Shown: positions 54,276 to 64,000 of the stretch, one piece after another
Layout of the letters: every line of letters starts with the position of its first letter
How positions within the stretch are numbered: position 1 is the stretch's first letter
NCBI RefSeq assembly: GCF_018143015.1
Contig: NC_054743.1
Coordinates: forward strand, 29,050,934 to 29,114,933
DNA: 64,000 nt
Reading direction: 5' to 3'
Origin: Lytechinus variegatus
Lineage: Eukaryota > Echinodermata > Echinoidea > Temnopleuroida > Toxopneustidae
Translations under genes and position numbers: made by a program
Notes under the pieces: model-generated
Database searches by the model: none
What the model was told of the DNA's origin: nothing
What the model saw: the letters and a program-made list of their open reading frames with translations, nothing else

Positions 54276-57200
54276 TTAATCTGAGCATCGGCATTCTTGA
54301 GGAACCCAGTAGCGAAGGATCTCTCTACCACCTCGTCGAAACCTCATCTTATCAACCACGTGATGCTCTTGATAGAATTCACCATTTTCATCCTGGAGAG
54401 AGAGACAGACAAACAGAGAGGGAGGGGGAGAGAAAGGCAGAAAGAAAGAAAGAGGGAGAGAAGGAAGAAAGGTTGAGAGGGGGAGAGAGGGAAAGAAGGA
54501 TACGTGGAAACATGAAATGTATGTTAGGCTTGATGAGAGTTTTACTTGACATAGTTTACTTTAGCAATACTCAAAACATATCCGTACTCTTGGAAGCGGT
54601 GAATCCACTTTAACGTGCATCAAGCGAGAATCTTTATCAAAAATATAGTGATAAGCTTTGTTGAAAAATGATTTTCTTACGTAGGTTCTACACCCCCGCC
54701 CCCATTACCTTTGTAAATTCCCCTTTTTTCATCATCTTCTTCTCTTCCTGCTCGTTCTTCATCTAAATCTATTACTTTCTTCGAATGAAGTGTTTATTAT
54801 ATGGCCAAGTAATAATTATTTTTACTTACACAAACACAAAGAGTGCCCTCTGGCGTCCACCAAACCCATCCCTTGGGTTTCTTCCGATCCCTTCTCTCTC
54901 TGTAACGACGGAGGCGTTTACGAAAACCCTTAACTGGAAAGAGAAAGTGATAAAGAACGTTGAATGTAAAAAAGAAAATGAAATAACGGCTGAATACATC
55001 ACCCTTTGAAATAACGCATAATTATAGTTGAAATACCAAAACTACACAAAAGACTTAAATTGTTTTTGTTGCGTGCCATGAAAGCTGTAATTATTCAAGC
55101 ATTTTAAGTGACAAAGATGCTATATTCGGAGCCGGGTTCGGCGCCATGCAGATATTTACAATGTGGTCAGGATCAAGAAGTCACATGGGGCATGCGTCCA
55201 ATCCATTATTTTTGTTAAAGAATCGTAAAAGAAAATTATCATTATGCCTCATATATATCAGGAAATGAGAAAGTCCCCCTAACACTCCATTCTTTGCATG
55301 TCAGAAGATTTTTTCCCAGAAAATTCTGGACCCACTCCTGTCTATAAAGTAAATGAATGTGTACTTACTGATAGAGCGCGGCTTGTTTTTATCCTGCTTC
55401 GTAGGGCAAGGCTCGACTGCCTCATCGTCTTCGTCATCATCATCATCGATCTCAGAGACGATGTCGGTGGGGGTTTGGTTGAGGCGATCATCGATGTCCG
55501 TGCTACTGCTGAAGGAAGTCGCCCATGACAGGGAGATGGAATCCTCGTTAAACTCGCTCATAGTGATGGATTCCCCGTCGTAGTCATCTGATCAAGACCC
55601 CCAAAATAAACATGATGGTATAGGTGAATAATTTATTTTTATTGAAACACTTTACTAATGGTTGTGTTGTCAAAGCTCAATGGCGTTTCCATCGATGGAA
55701 TGATTTCCGCTAAATAATTCGGACTGAAGTTGAGGAACGCAGGTGTCACTTTGTTAAGTTTATTATAAAGGCAGTAAATATTGATAGTGATAATAAAAAT
55801 GCATATGTCCACATACTGAATCAATACGATTTCGTCTGATTAATTTGCATGACCGATATCGCTCCATATCCTAATGTGCAAATAAGAGTAAAGATTAAAG
55901 GGCGGGTTTCAAAATACAAGTTCATTACCCTTTTTCAAAATCACATGGGTATACTCTCATCCCAAAAAGGATCATTATTTAGGCGAACTTCAGAACGATC
56001 ATGACTTGTACAAATTAATAAAAAGGTAAGAACATCTTGTGGATAATACAGAGAAAAAAATAACTTTCTCTAACTACTTACTCGGGTCGGTTGTATCTGC
56101 ATTCTGATTGGTTGACGTCATTCGTTTGATGACGTCATCAAATGGAGGCATTGAAAAGAGAGATGGACTTGGAGAGATAGGGATATCGTCTACATCCTCC
56201 ATGGTGGCCAAGGGAGCGACACAAGGTCCAGTGACTTCAGTAGGAACTGATAGAAAAAAAATGTTTAGAAATTTAAATAATTTAATAGTGTATGACGTCG
56301 TGAAAGGTGACGATTGTAGTTCGTATAAAAAAGAGAAAGGATGGGTTGAGAAAGCTTGAGAGTGGGAGAGAGAGGGAGAAAGAAATATCGAGAGAAGGAA
56401 AGAAAGGAGCAGGAGCAGACCCAGGAGGCCGAGGGCTTTTTTTATCCCTTTTTTTGGGGGGGGGGAGCTTGGGAGAAAATATATATGTAAACCATTTGGT
56501 ATACCTCCTGATATCCGCCCTTGATAGAAGACAGGGTGAGGAGTATTTTTTTTTTAGTTAAGAATTAATAAAATCAGTTCATTTTTGTGTGCAGTTTGGA
56601 TTTTGTGTAATTGGGGCAGAGATAGAGGGAGACAGCATCAAATAAAAACAATAAGGAATTTGACATGTGATTACAATAATATTTGAAAGAAAGAAAAAAA
56701 CATTGATGGTAGAAGTCAATGGTAGAACGTGGAAATACACGTCTTTGTATAGATTACTTTTGTCCTCACCATTAGATTCATAAATAATTTAGTTGGCATT
56801 TTTTTCCTCATACAAAAGTCGATGGAATGGAGTTTACCACCCCCCCCATAAAAAATATATTAATAAATAAACAAAATCATTTATGAATAAAACATCTAAT
56901 TGGCTTTACTTGATTAATGCATGAATGTATGATGATTGAGGAGAGGATTAATTACCTTCTGACTGGATTTGATAGTCATCTGTCTCTTCTCGATCAAGAT
57001 CCTGAATCTAAGAATGAATTAAATTCAACCCAGTTCTATTCTATTCATTAAAATCTTAAAAGAATGAAATCTATTTTCTCGATTTAATATAAAACATGTA
57101 CTAGTTTGTAAAATTTAATAAGCGATGCCTGTATCCCAATCCATGTTGTACTTTCATTTTTTTTTTTTGGGGGGGGGGTAATTTGTATTTAGATATCAAT

Positions 57201-57742
57201 TTCGAATGAAAGAGATTATTACATTTCCGTATTTCATACATCAAGAAGAAAGGCAATTAACAAATTGTAGCACGGAATCTTTATAAAATGTCTTGCTGGG
57301 AAACAAATATTCATGACTGTTTTTTTGCGTCGCAATGAAACTGTGAGTGCAACATAAATACGATATATTAAATTATTCAAGTCGATGGACTTTGCTAAGT
57401 TCAGGAGGCCTGTTGCAATTTAACTTGCCCAATCAATTTGAATTACACTCGCATAGTCTGATCTAGTCCTCGATGATTTTCACAAATGAATAAAACACCT
57501 TTTGATAATGCCCAACATAGTTCAATATTTTGAAATAAATGCTTGAGAAATCCATTAAATGAGTAAGAACGAGGAATTCTATTCCATAGCAAAGAGAAAG
57601 CACTTTAAGAAATAGATTTTATGTTAATGACAGGGGTGTTATCTTTACTCGGTCAAATCATTTCTTTTTCAAATCTTACCGCATCTTTCTTATTTTTCAG
57701 ATATTTGTAGCGTGCCTGGTACTTGCTCTGTAAAGTACCCAT
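54276..57742 (-). CDS. Unrecognised 239-aa protein, six exons
   Basis: I do not recognise this gene. Exons in transcript order: 57680-57742, 56956-57007, 56082-56246, 55369-55587, 54830-54933 and 54276-54392 (TAA). All junctions are GT..AG, phases match, and the sum is 720 nt. The protein starts MGTLQSKYQARYKYLKNKKD; G2 and S6 fit an N-myristoylation signal if Met is removed, and the next 20 residues are basic. The middle is acidic and low-complexity (EIDDDDDEDDEAVEP), with Ser-Pro sites (PISPSPSLFSMPP) that could be phosphorylated. The C-terminal third is strongly basic (FRKRLRRYRERRDRKKPKG), then a compact Trp/Cys-containing segment (GWVWWTPEGTLCVC, ILRYWVPQECRC). Strict phase agreement across five introns argues for a real gene. 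Localisation at a membrane or in the nucleus is only a guess from the myristoylation-like start and the basic run. Confidence 0.78.
54398..54500. repeat. GA-rich simple sequence
   Basis: A purine-rich (GAGA, GAAA) run lies just inside the last intron of the 239-aa gene, and a similar run occurs at 56350-56410. Confidence 0.8.
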
Positions 57743-58110
57743 GATAAGTCGAATTGTAACACTCCGAAAGGTAAGGAAAAAGCTATATTCTCGCAGAGAA
57801 ATCAGCTAGAACCATTCATAAGCTCTGACAAGTCAGAAATGAACTGTTTGTAAAACAGTAACGCGTAACACTTGTTACTGTGACACCACTTGGTGACGTA
57901 ACAATAGAGCGTACAGTAGTAATCAGCGTTTTGCGCGTCTTTTTATTGTTAACGAATATGACGCGGGGTATTTTCACGATTTTCATCTTGAAGAAAACTT
58001 AAATTGTCCCTTGATTTTGTTTTATTTTTTTTCTTCTTGGTCATGTTACTATCGGAATATGTAAAGTAAACTTTCTTGTGTCATAATCGTGTTCTATTAT
58101 TCCTTTTCCA
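57743..58110. promoter_or_regulatory. Upstream region of the 239-aa gene
   Basis: This is the 5' flank on the minus strand. It contains TGACGTAA and GGTGACGTAAC-like words (near 57890-57902) that resemble CRE half sites, and a GC-containing patch GCGTTTTGCGCG near 57930. No TATA box is clear. Assignment as promoter rests on position only. Confidence 0.3.
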
Positions 58111-59035
58111 TCATCATTATTTCCACCACCACCACCCCCGTCACCACTTTCACCACCACCATGACCACCATCATCATCACCATCATCGTTATTATCATCA
58201 TCATCTTCAGTTATCGTTATCATTGGCCTTTTTCCTTGATTATTATAGCAAGTGTTGGCTTGTTAGATTTTTTTCTCTTTTTATATTATATTTAATTCAT
58301 ACTTTAATAATTCGTTATTATCCATTCTACTCATAATATGATTATGTGGTCAATACATGTTTCGGTTTGTCATATTTTTCAAGCATTTTTTGCTTACAAT
58401 GGCAATCCATCTTCTGCTACTAATTTTATGCGAAATGATATATGCCTGATTTATTGTCAATATAATTTGTTATATCTATGTTATATTGTATTGTTATGTA
58501 GAAATAAAATCAAAATCAAATCAAATTGTTCCTTGATTATTGATTATTTATCGATTATTCACTGTAGTATGATACAAAATCGTATCCCCATTTCCATAAA
58601 CTATTATCCCCTTTATATTCAAAATATATTTGAAAAAGAAATAAATACTAAAACAAAATTATCTTTGTCCTTAAAAAACATGAACTGAAAATATAATTTG
58701 AAGTAAAACTTCAACTTTGAAGTAAAACTTTTTCAGCCATTTAATGCATGGGAGCAAATAAAAGTGATTACTAATGTTTACATCTTGTAAACAAATCATA
58801 ACATTCCTATTGTTTGTCCGATAGAATTTAAACTTCCATTATCAACTTGTCTCATTTCTTTTTACCACTAAAAACAAATTAATGCTCGTCATAATGAAAA
58901 ATAAGTGAAGATTTATCAAAAAAGTGACAAAACAAAGTCATGCTTCCGAAGTTCCGGTTTCATTTGTGATTGTGCTCAATAAATCATCATTCTATTTTAA
59001 TTTGGTGGAGGATGTGAAAGTCATTGTAGCTTGTC
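58111..59035. other. Simple-sequence tract and AT-rich spacer
   Basis: 58118-58210 is an imperfect (CAC)n/(TCA)n tract. About 58320-58530 ends AATAAAATCAAAATCAAATC, which looks like a LINE 3' tail but has no further support. No gene was recognised. Confidence 0.4.
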
Positions 59036-59190
59036 CAGTACTGTGTGCGCCTCACAGGCGACTGACTGGAATAATCCCCAGGGAGTGGAGGATGTGCACA
59101 CTTGACGACCGGGGTAATAATATATCTGTAAAGCGCTTGGACACGTCGTTCCGATGTATTAAGCGCTATATAAAAGCGGGTATTTGTAGT
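59036..59190 (+). mobile_element. 5'-truncated SINE
   Basis: It has CCCCAGGGAGTGGAGGATGT, ACCGGGGTAATAATA and the tail AAGCGCTATATAAAAGCGGG, in the same order as the body and tail of the SINE at 2448-2817. The tRNA head is missing. Confidence 0.65.
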
Positions 59191-59489
59191 AGAAAATTAT
59201 ACATTTTACTTCAGTCTCAGATTCCTTTGGCTTAAGATATCCTTGAATCAGCAAATACTCTCGATATTTCGATGATTATGGGTTCGATCAAAGAGATCTT
59301 TTGTCCAATTGAATCGTCGTCTGTTCTGATTCAAACACGAATTGACGAGCAAATATCAAACACCGCATTTCTTTCATGAGCATCTTCTGATCTGCACACT
59401 CATGTTAGGTGTTTGAAAACATGTTCAGAATAGCGTGAGAATTAGTCTGATAACAATAAAGCACCTTCTTGCGAGATCGCCCAATTCTG

Positions 59490-59640
59490 AATTTCTCTCA
59501 CTCTCCCTCCCCTCCCCCCTCCCCTTCATACTTTTCCCACTCCTTTCTAGCTCCATCGACCCCTCTTATCGGTTTTTCTTTTTCATTCTGTCACCTTTTC
59601 TTAGCTCTTCAATCTTTTCTGTGACACATGCATGAAAATG
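59490..59640. repeat. CT-rich simple sequence
   Basis: Pyrimidine-rich sequence; a similar CT-rich tract lies at about 59905-60080, on the other side of a MITE. Confidence 0.7.
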
Positions 59641-59656
59641 CAAACACACTACACTA

Positions 59657-59899
59657 TACACAGCAAAAACTGTGGTGTTAACCGGTGTACAAAGAGGACC
59701 ACACCAGTTATTTTACACCGGTGTTCAATTGGTGGTGTTAGTTTTACACCTATAGGTGTTATTACAACACCTATGGTTGTTACACTTACACTCTTTGATG
59801 CGATGTTCCATCTCTAGGGTGTTGTATTAACACCTCAGGGTGTGGTCCTCTATTTACACCAATCGGTGTCAGTTTTAACACCACAGTTTTTACAGTGTA
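59657..59899. mobile_element. MITE made of GGTGTT/AACACC words
   Basis: The ends TACACAGCAAAAACTGTGG and CCACAGTTTTTACAGTGTA are inverted. The interior has many short ACACCGGTGT-, ACACCTATAGGTGT- and GGTGTT/AACACC-type palindromes. It is about 243 bp without an ORF, inserted in a CT-rich tract. Confidence 0.8.
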
Positions 59900-60079
59900 C
59901 CCCATCTCTCTGTTAGTCTCTGTCTATCTATTTGTATCTCTCCCTCTCTCCATCTCTCTCTCTCTCTCACTCTCTGCACCTATCTTTCCCTTAATTCCCT
60001 CATCTCATCCATCTCGATATCCCGTTGTCCTTACCCCTTTCTTATTCTCTTCCCCTCTCGTCTAGCCTTCCCTTTCACC

Positions 60080-60424
60080 CCTTGTCCCCCCTTTAGTTGG
60101 CTTCTCTTTCTTCGCATTGAAATCACAGCCCATCCACAAATAATCCCTCCAGCAACTTGCCTATTTACTCTTCCTTTTACTCGTATACCAGTGCCCCTTT
60201 CTTTTATCTTCAGATGATGTTTACGTATATATTTAGTTGTATAGTAACGGCTCTAAATAGACGCAATCATTTTGGCAGTGGTTAATGCATTTGTCCCAGG
60301 AATTCTGGGTAATGTGATTTACTTTTTCCATGATGCCCCTTAAATTGGACTAAACAGAGTGATGGGCTGATATTCTCCTGTTTTATAATAATAAAATGAT
60401 TATCTCCATGTAGAGGCCACGGAC
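60080..60424. promoter_or_regulatory. 5' flank of the mucin-like gene (position only)
   Basis: This is sequence upstream of the tentative start codon at 60425. No promoter motif could be assigned. Confidence 0.2.
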
Positions 60425-63400
60425 ATGTCATCAAGGTTAGTAGAATTCTTTAACATCTTGACCATAATACATTTTTTTCCTATTTTTTCTCTTTTTTTGT
60501 GTATTTGTATCTTTTATCTGACTGTGCATGAACGACAGAGAGTTTGGTAAATATTCGAGCTTGGTAAATCCCCGTCAGGTTTTTATGGTCGAAAGAAAAT
60601 CTGATTTAAAAAAAATAACACTGTGATTATCTTTTCAATTCTTAATTTGATTTGATTTCTGCATTCTCATCAGTATCAGAATTTCAAAATACATGTATAC
60701 AATATACAACGGTAACATAACAAAATAATAGTATTAGTAGTGCAAACAATTCTCAACAAGATTGTATTCTACATTTTCTTCAGAACAAGATGATAATTTA
60801 AAAGAATACAGGAGACCGCCATAGTGAGTGAATAGGCTTCATAATGATGGCGGCCTCGTATATTATTTCATCTTATATACGTACAGTAATCTCTTTATAT
60901 AATATATGAAATATAAAATAGATATATACATATTTCAGATCATGCAAATAAAGCCCTGAACCTGATATTCATTCATTATATTACTTTTCAAATTTTAGAT
61001 TATTCATTGTTCGATCATATTACCTATTAAATCTTTTGGGTATTCGTGGTATATCGTGTGTTTCAAATAATTCATGTGATTGATACTGCAATGGTTCTTT
61101 CCATTTTCATTGTATCTTCAATCACATTAAATCTTTATGAGTGTCATATTGAAAAAAATCACATTCAGTAAATTTTTGTTACTAAAGTTGCAAGTTTAAA
61201 TGAAAAAAAAAGTTTGTTAAAGCTATTTCAAATATCAAAATATTATAAATCCAGTATATTCTGACAGGCTGAACACCTTTAACCAGATTTAATCGACTTA
61301 ATTGGCTTTGTCTCTATTTTTTTCATTCTAATATTTTGGTTGACTGGATTACTCTCAGTCGATTTTAAAAGAATTCTGTTATATAGCGGAAACAGAAGTT
61401 AGGCATTAAAACTCGATGGCCCGTATTCTGAAGTCAGGCTTAACTTAGACCAGGGTCTAACTCTGTGCTAAAATTATGGGAAGCCAAGTGTCAATTTTTT
61501 CTTAAGTTGGAGGTTTCTTATGTTTACTGTGCTCTTTCCTGATGCATCGATGGTGAAGACAATCATCTTATTTATACTTCCTAGACAATTATGAATGATT
61601 TAAGAGCAAAATGAGCTGAAATAATGATATCTCTACTGTTAGTTATTTATGCATCAATTGGCTATCCATACTTAAACCACAACTTTAAACCCGAGGTTAA
61701 GTTAAACCCGACTTCAGAATACAGGCCTATGTGTATAAAGGAGGGAAACGTGTCATTTCTCTACATTAAATTATCAGTTCAGTGGGTTTCTTCGTTTCCT
61801 CTTTCCTCAATTTGATGATTTCTGCATAGAAGGATCGTATTTGGAAAGTCACCGCATAATTCACTCAATTTACTAAAGTTAAAAGATATCATTATTTTTT
61901 AAACATACTGTAATGATCTGCCCAATGGCTAACTTTATGATGAATAATAAGAAAGGGGAAACATGATAAGCTTATACAGAACAACTGGAAGATTACTTTC
62001 ATTATCAAATACATACAGAAGAATTAATCTCAATTTTTCAATCATGCCGCCCCCTTATTTCTTACAGCGAGTTCTCCGAGGGCTATCGGCGATCCTCCAA
62101 TCCACGGCGGGTTCTCCGGGAGGCATGGAGCCCAACGCAGGACCAACAGCCGTACAACTACAACAATAACTACGACTACCAACAACGTTCCCCACGGGAG
62201 GCGCCCCGATACTCACCCCGGCATCACACGAGGGTCCACCCCATTAATGACGGGAGCCAATATGGAGCCATTAGTCAAGGGGGTGGAGGAGCAGGAGCAG
62301 GGGCAGGGGCAGGAGGTGGAGCAGCAACCGGGGGAGGAGGGAGTACCGTGTGTTTGGTTGCTTCCATAGCTGTTCTTTCGACCCTGCTCATAGTGGGAGC
62401 AACATTGGTCGTTGTTTATTTTACAACAGGTTTGTTTTGTTTTTATCGCTTTGGTTGACTTGACTGAAAATTTAACTTGATAAAGTTTCAAAACCACGTA
62501 CTTTTTCAAAAATGTAATTATGTAAGCCTATTATATGAACACATCTGGGTAGTATTTTATGAAAGGATTTGTCAGACGGTTTATCCGACAAGTCATGTCT
62601 TATTATCCGATAATTACTATGGAGACAGTGCTTCTCAGAGCCAATCAGAATCAAGGAAAGTTGTCAGATCTGATAATTTGTCGGACAAAAAATGTTGATC
62701 AAAGGCTCTCCAGGGGAGCGTTTCATGTAAGGACTTGTCAGACGTTTTATCAGACAAGTAGTGTTTTAGTCGACAGTTACTATGGTAACAGTGCCTCTCA
62801 GCCAATCATAATCAAGGAAAGTTGTCAGGCCTGACAACTAGTCGGACAAAAATGTTGTTGAAACGCGCTCCCCTGGTCAATACAAAGATTACATCATCAG
62901 TCTATGTTACTTTAGAAAACGCGTAATTGGTGAACCAAATATTAAAGGGGAAATTGCTTTCATCATTATTACTCAATGGTGGAGGGGTCACATGAGGGGA
63001 CTAATCATATTACATGGTATTCTACGTGTATGAAGTTTGGGTCCAAAAGAGAGGCGCCCCCTCCCCCTTCCTGTATATGCGCCCCACTTAAATTCATCAA
63101 TTCAGGTGTGTGGGCTTGACTTATCCGAAATAATGGAGGATATCAGTGCGCCCGCGTCTAACATGTCTAATGTGAATATATTAAATTTGATGTGTTTGAA
63201 TATTTTTTTAATCTTATGTCAACAGACATTCAATTTGGCAGTTCATCATCGGAGACCACAACCGCAGCAACGATAACAACATCACCTGCAACAGAAGCTA
63301 TATCAACAAATGCTCCTACAACTATTGCTGCTGCCACTACCGGCCAACCTGTAAACTCACCAGAAACCGCGACTACACAGGCTTCCACAACTCTGGGGTC

Positions 63401-64000
63401 GGCAAATGCACCTACCACGGCCATGACGGCAGGAGTTGCCACGACAAACCCAGACAGCTCTGCAGCAAGCTCGACATCAAGTGATGCACACACCTCGGCA
63501 GCAGTTGCTACAACGCAATCAGACGGCACTGCATCAACTTTGACGTCAGCATATCCACCTACCATAGCAGGAGATGCTACCACACAACAAGACAACAGTG
63601 TAGCAACGTTAGGGTCAACTGATTCACCTGCCACAGCAGGAGTTGCTTCCACAGCATCTGGTAGCGATGCATCAACGTTAACTTCAACTAATTCACCTAT
63701 TACAGCAGCAGTTGTCACAACGCAGCCAGAAAGCTCTACAGCCACTTTAACCACTAAGTCTACAACCTCAAGAGCGGTTGGTGTATCGAGCACACAATCT
63801 TCAAACACTGACACAACACAAGGTAGTACAGTTCCTAGCAGTTCAAGCCTTACAACCTCAAATACACGTACAACAACCACGGAGTCTACAGTACAGTCTT
63901 CCACATCTGCAACAACTGCTAACCCGGCCTCAACACCAATAGCAACCACATCTTCCAGTACCGCACAATCTGTCAGCTCCTCAACCAATCCATCCAACAA
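60425..64000 (+). CDS. Probable type II membrane protein with mucin-like ectodomain, 3'-partial
   Basis: Candidate exons are 60425-60435 (MSS plus split codon; donor AG|GTTAGT), 62068-62429 and 63226 to beyond 64000. Phases match at both junctions, but the tiny first exon is tentative. Exon 2 encodes a hydrophilic, Arg/Tyr/Asn-rich N-terminal segment (EFSEGYRRSSNPRR, YNYNNNYDYQQ), a Gly/Ala-rich linker, then one hydrophobic helix (VCLVASIAVLSTLLIVGATL). With no signal peptide in front, this suggests a type II orientation. Exon 3 is almost entirely Thr, Ser, Ala and Pro, with about five imperfect repeats of about 23 residues (units ending STLTS), as expected for an O-glycosylated stalk or mucin domain. 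The frame stays open to the window edge, so any C-terminal domain (protease, lectin, LDLa or other) is not visible. I cannot name the family. Confidence 0.75.
61418..61726. mobile_element. MITE with GGCCCGTATTCTGAAGTC ends
   Basis: The ends GGCCCGTATTCTGAAGTCAG and GACTTCAGAATACAGGCC are inverted, and the adjacent blocks GGCTTAACTTAGACC and GGTTAAGTTAAACCC are related. It is about 309 bp without a coding frame, inside the first intron of the mucin-like gene. Confidence 0.85.
62544..62714 (+). mobile_element. MITE family A, first of a tandem pair
   Basis: It starts CTGGGTAGTATTTTATGAAA, has CAGACGGTTTATCCGACAAG and GAGCCAATCAGAATC, and ends TTGATCAAAGGCTCTCCAGG. The end overlaps the start of the next copy by a few bases. 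It lies in intron 2 of the mucin-like gene. Confidence 0.85.
62710..62876 (+). mobile_element. MITE family A, second of a tandem pair
   Basis: It runs from CCAGGGGAGCGTTTCATGTA to GTTGAAACGCGCTCCCCTGG. This copy shows the fullest terminal inverted repeat of the family. It directly follows the copy at 62544-62714. Confidence 0.88.

Noticed and set aside
55353-55583. Plus-strand Ser-rich frame
   Set aside because: It is the antisense of the acidic exon 4 of the 239-aa gene, which has proper splice sites on the minus strand.
58041-58336. His-rich and Asp/Gly-rich open frames
   Set aside because: They are translations of the (CAC)n/(TCA)n simple-sequence tract on the two strands.
63230-64000. 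256-codon open frame on the minus strand
   Set aside because: It is the antisense of the Thr/Ser-rich mucin-like exon; the low-complexity codons (ACA, TCA, GCA) give a Val/Ala/Asp frame by chance. The plus-strand exon has matching splice phases.
1-64000. LTR retroelement, viral or Polinton genes
   Set aside because: No integrase, protease, capsid, envelope or LTR pair was recognised. All reverse transcriptase pieces are of the non-LTR (GVPQGS, FADD) type.

Overview
This 64 kb window looks like an echinoderm nuclear genome, most likely a sea urchin. The clues are a compact Toll-like receptor with a short LRR ectodomain encoded without introns, small exons in large introns with GT..AG junctions, many palindromic MITEs and foldback elements, tRNA-derived SINEs ending in a GCGCTATATAAA-like tail, and decayed non-LTR retrotransposons. 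The call rests on gene style and repeat character, since no alignment could be run. No LTR retroelement, viral gene or CRISPR array was seen.

Layout. (1) 1-1671: 3' part of a TLR gene on the + strand (LRRNT, LRRs, LRRCT, TM, TIR), running in from the left edge. (2) 3625-13070: a nine-exon classical short-chain dehydrogenase/reductase (SDR-A) on the - strand, with an intact-ended Tc1-like transposon in one intron. (3) 18357-about 26157: a cytosolic-type sulfotransferase on the - strand with six exons recognised; the 5' start is unresolved. (4) 30578-51612: a second nine-exon SDR (SDR-B) on the + strand. By my reading both SDRs encode 270 aa and share all eight intron positions. They form a divergent paralogous pair with the sulfotransferase between their 5' ends. 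(5) 54276-57742: a six-exon gene on the - strand for a 239-aa protein I do not recognise (Met-Gly start, acidic middle, basic and Trp-rich C-terminal part). (6) 60425->64000: a + strand gene for a probable type II membrane protein with a mucin-like Thr/Ser-rich ectodomain, running off the right edge.

Most of the rest is transposon-derived. At least six MITE families are present: A (ends CTGGGGAGCGTTTCAT), B (AAAGGACAAGTCCACCCC), C (GGGGCCCGTTGCAG), D (CCCGGGGGGCCACTT), E (ATACCCCTTTCATAAACC) and several single-copy palindromes. Larger foldbacks include family F (two copies with arms of about 200-bp units, each carrying an AAAATGGCGGCCAT-like motif) and a 2-kb element H. There are tandem satellites at 22.3 kb and 40.0-41.5 kb, at least seven LINE fragments, and several tRNA-headed SINEs. 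Several nestings give a relative order of insertion, for example family A invaded by foldback F, which was invaded by a LINE 3' end. SDR-B is stretched to 21 kb, mostly by these insertions, and foldbacks flank its exon 2.

The genes do not form one pathway. The two SDRs and the sulfotransferase are both small-molecule or xenobiotic-type enzyme classes, but functional linkage is only an inference from position.
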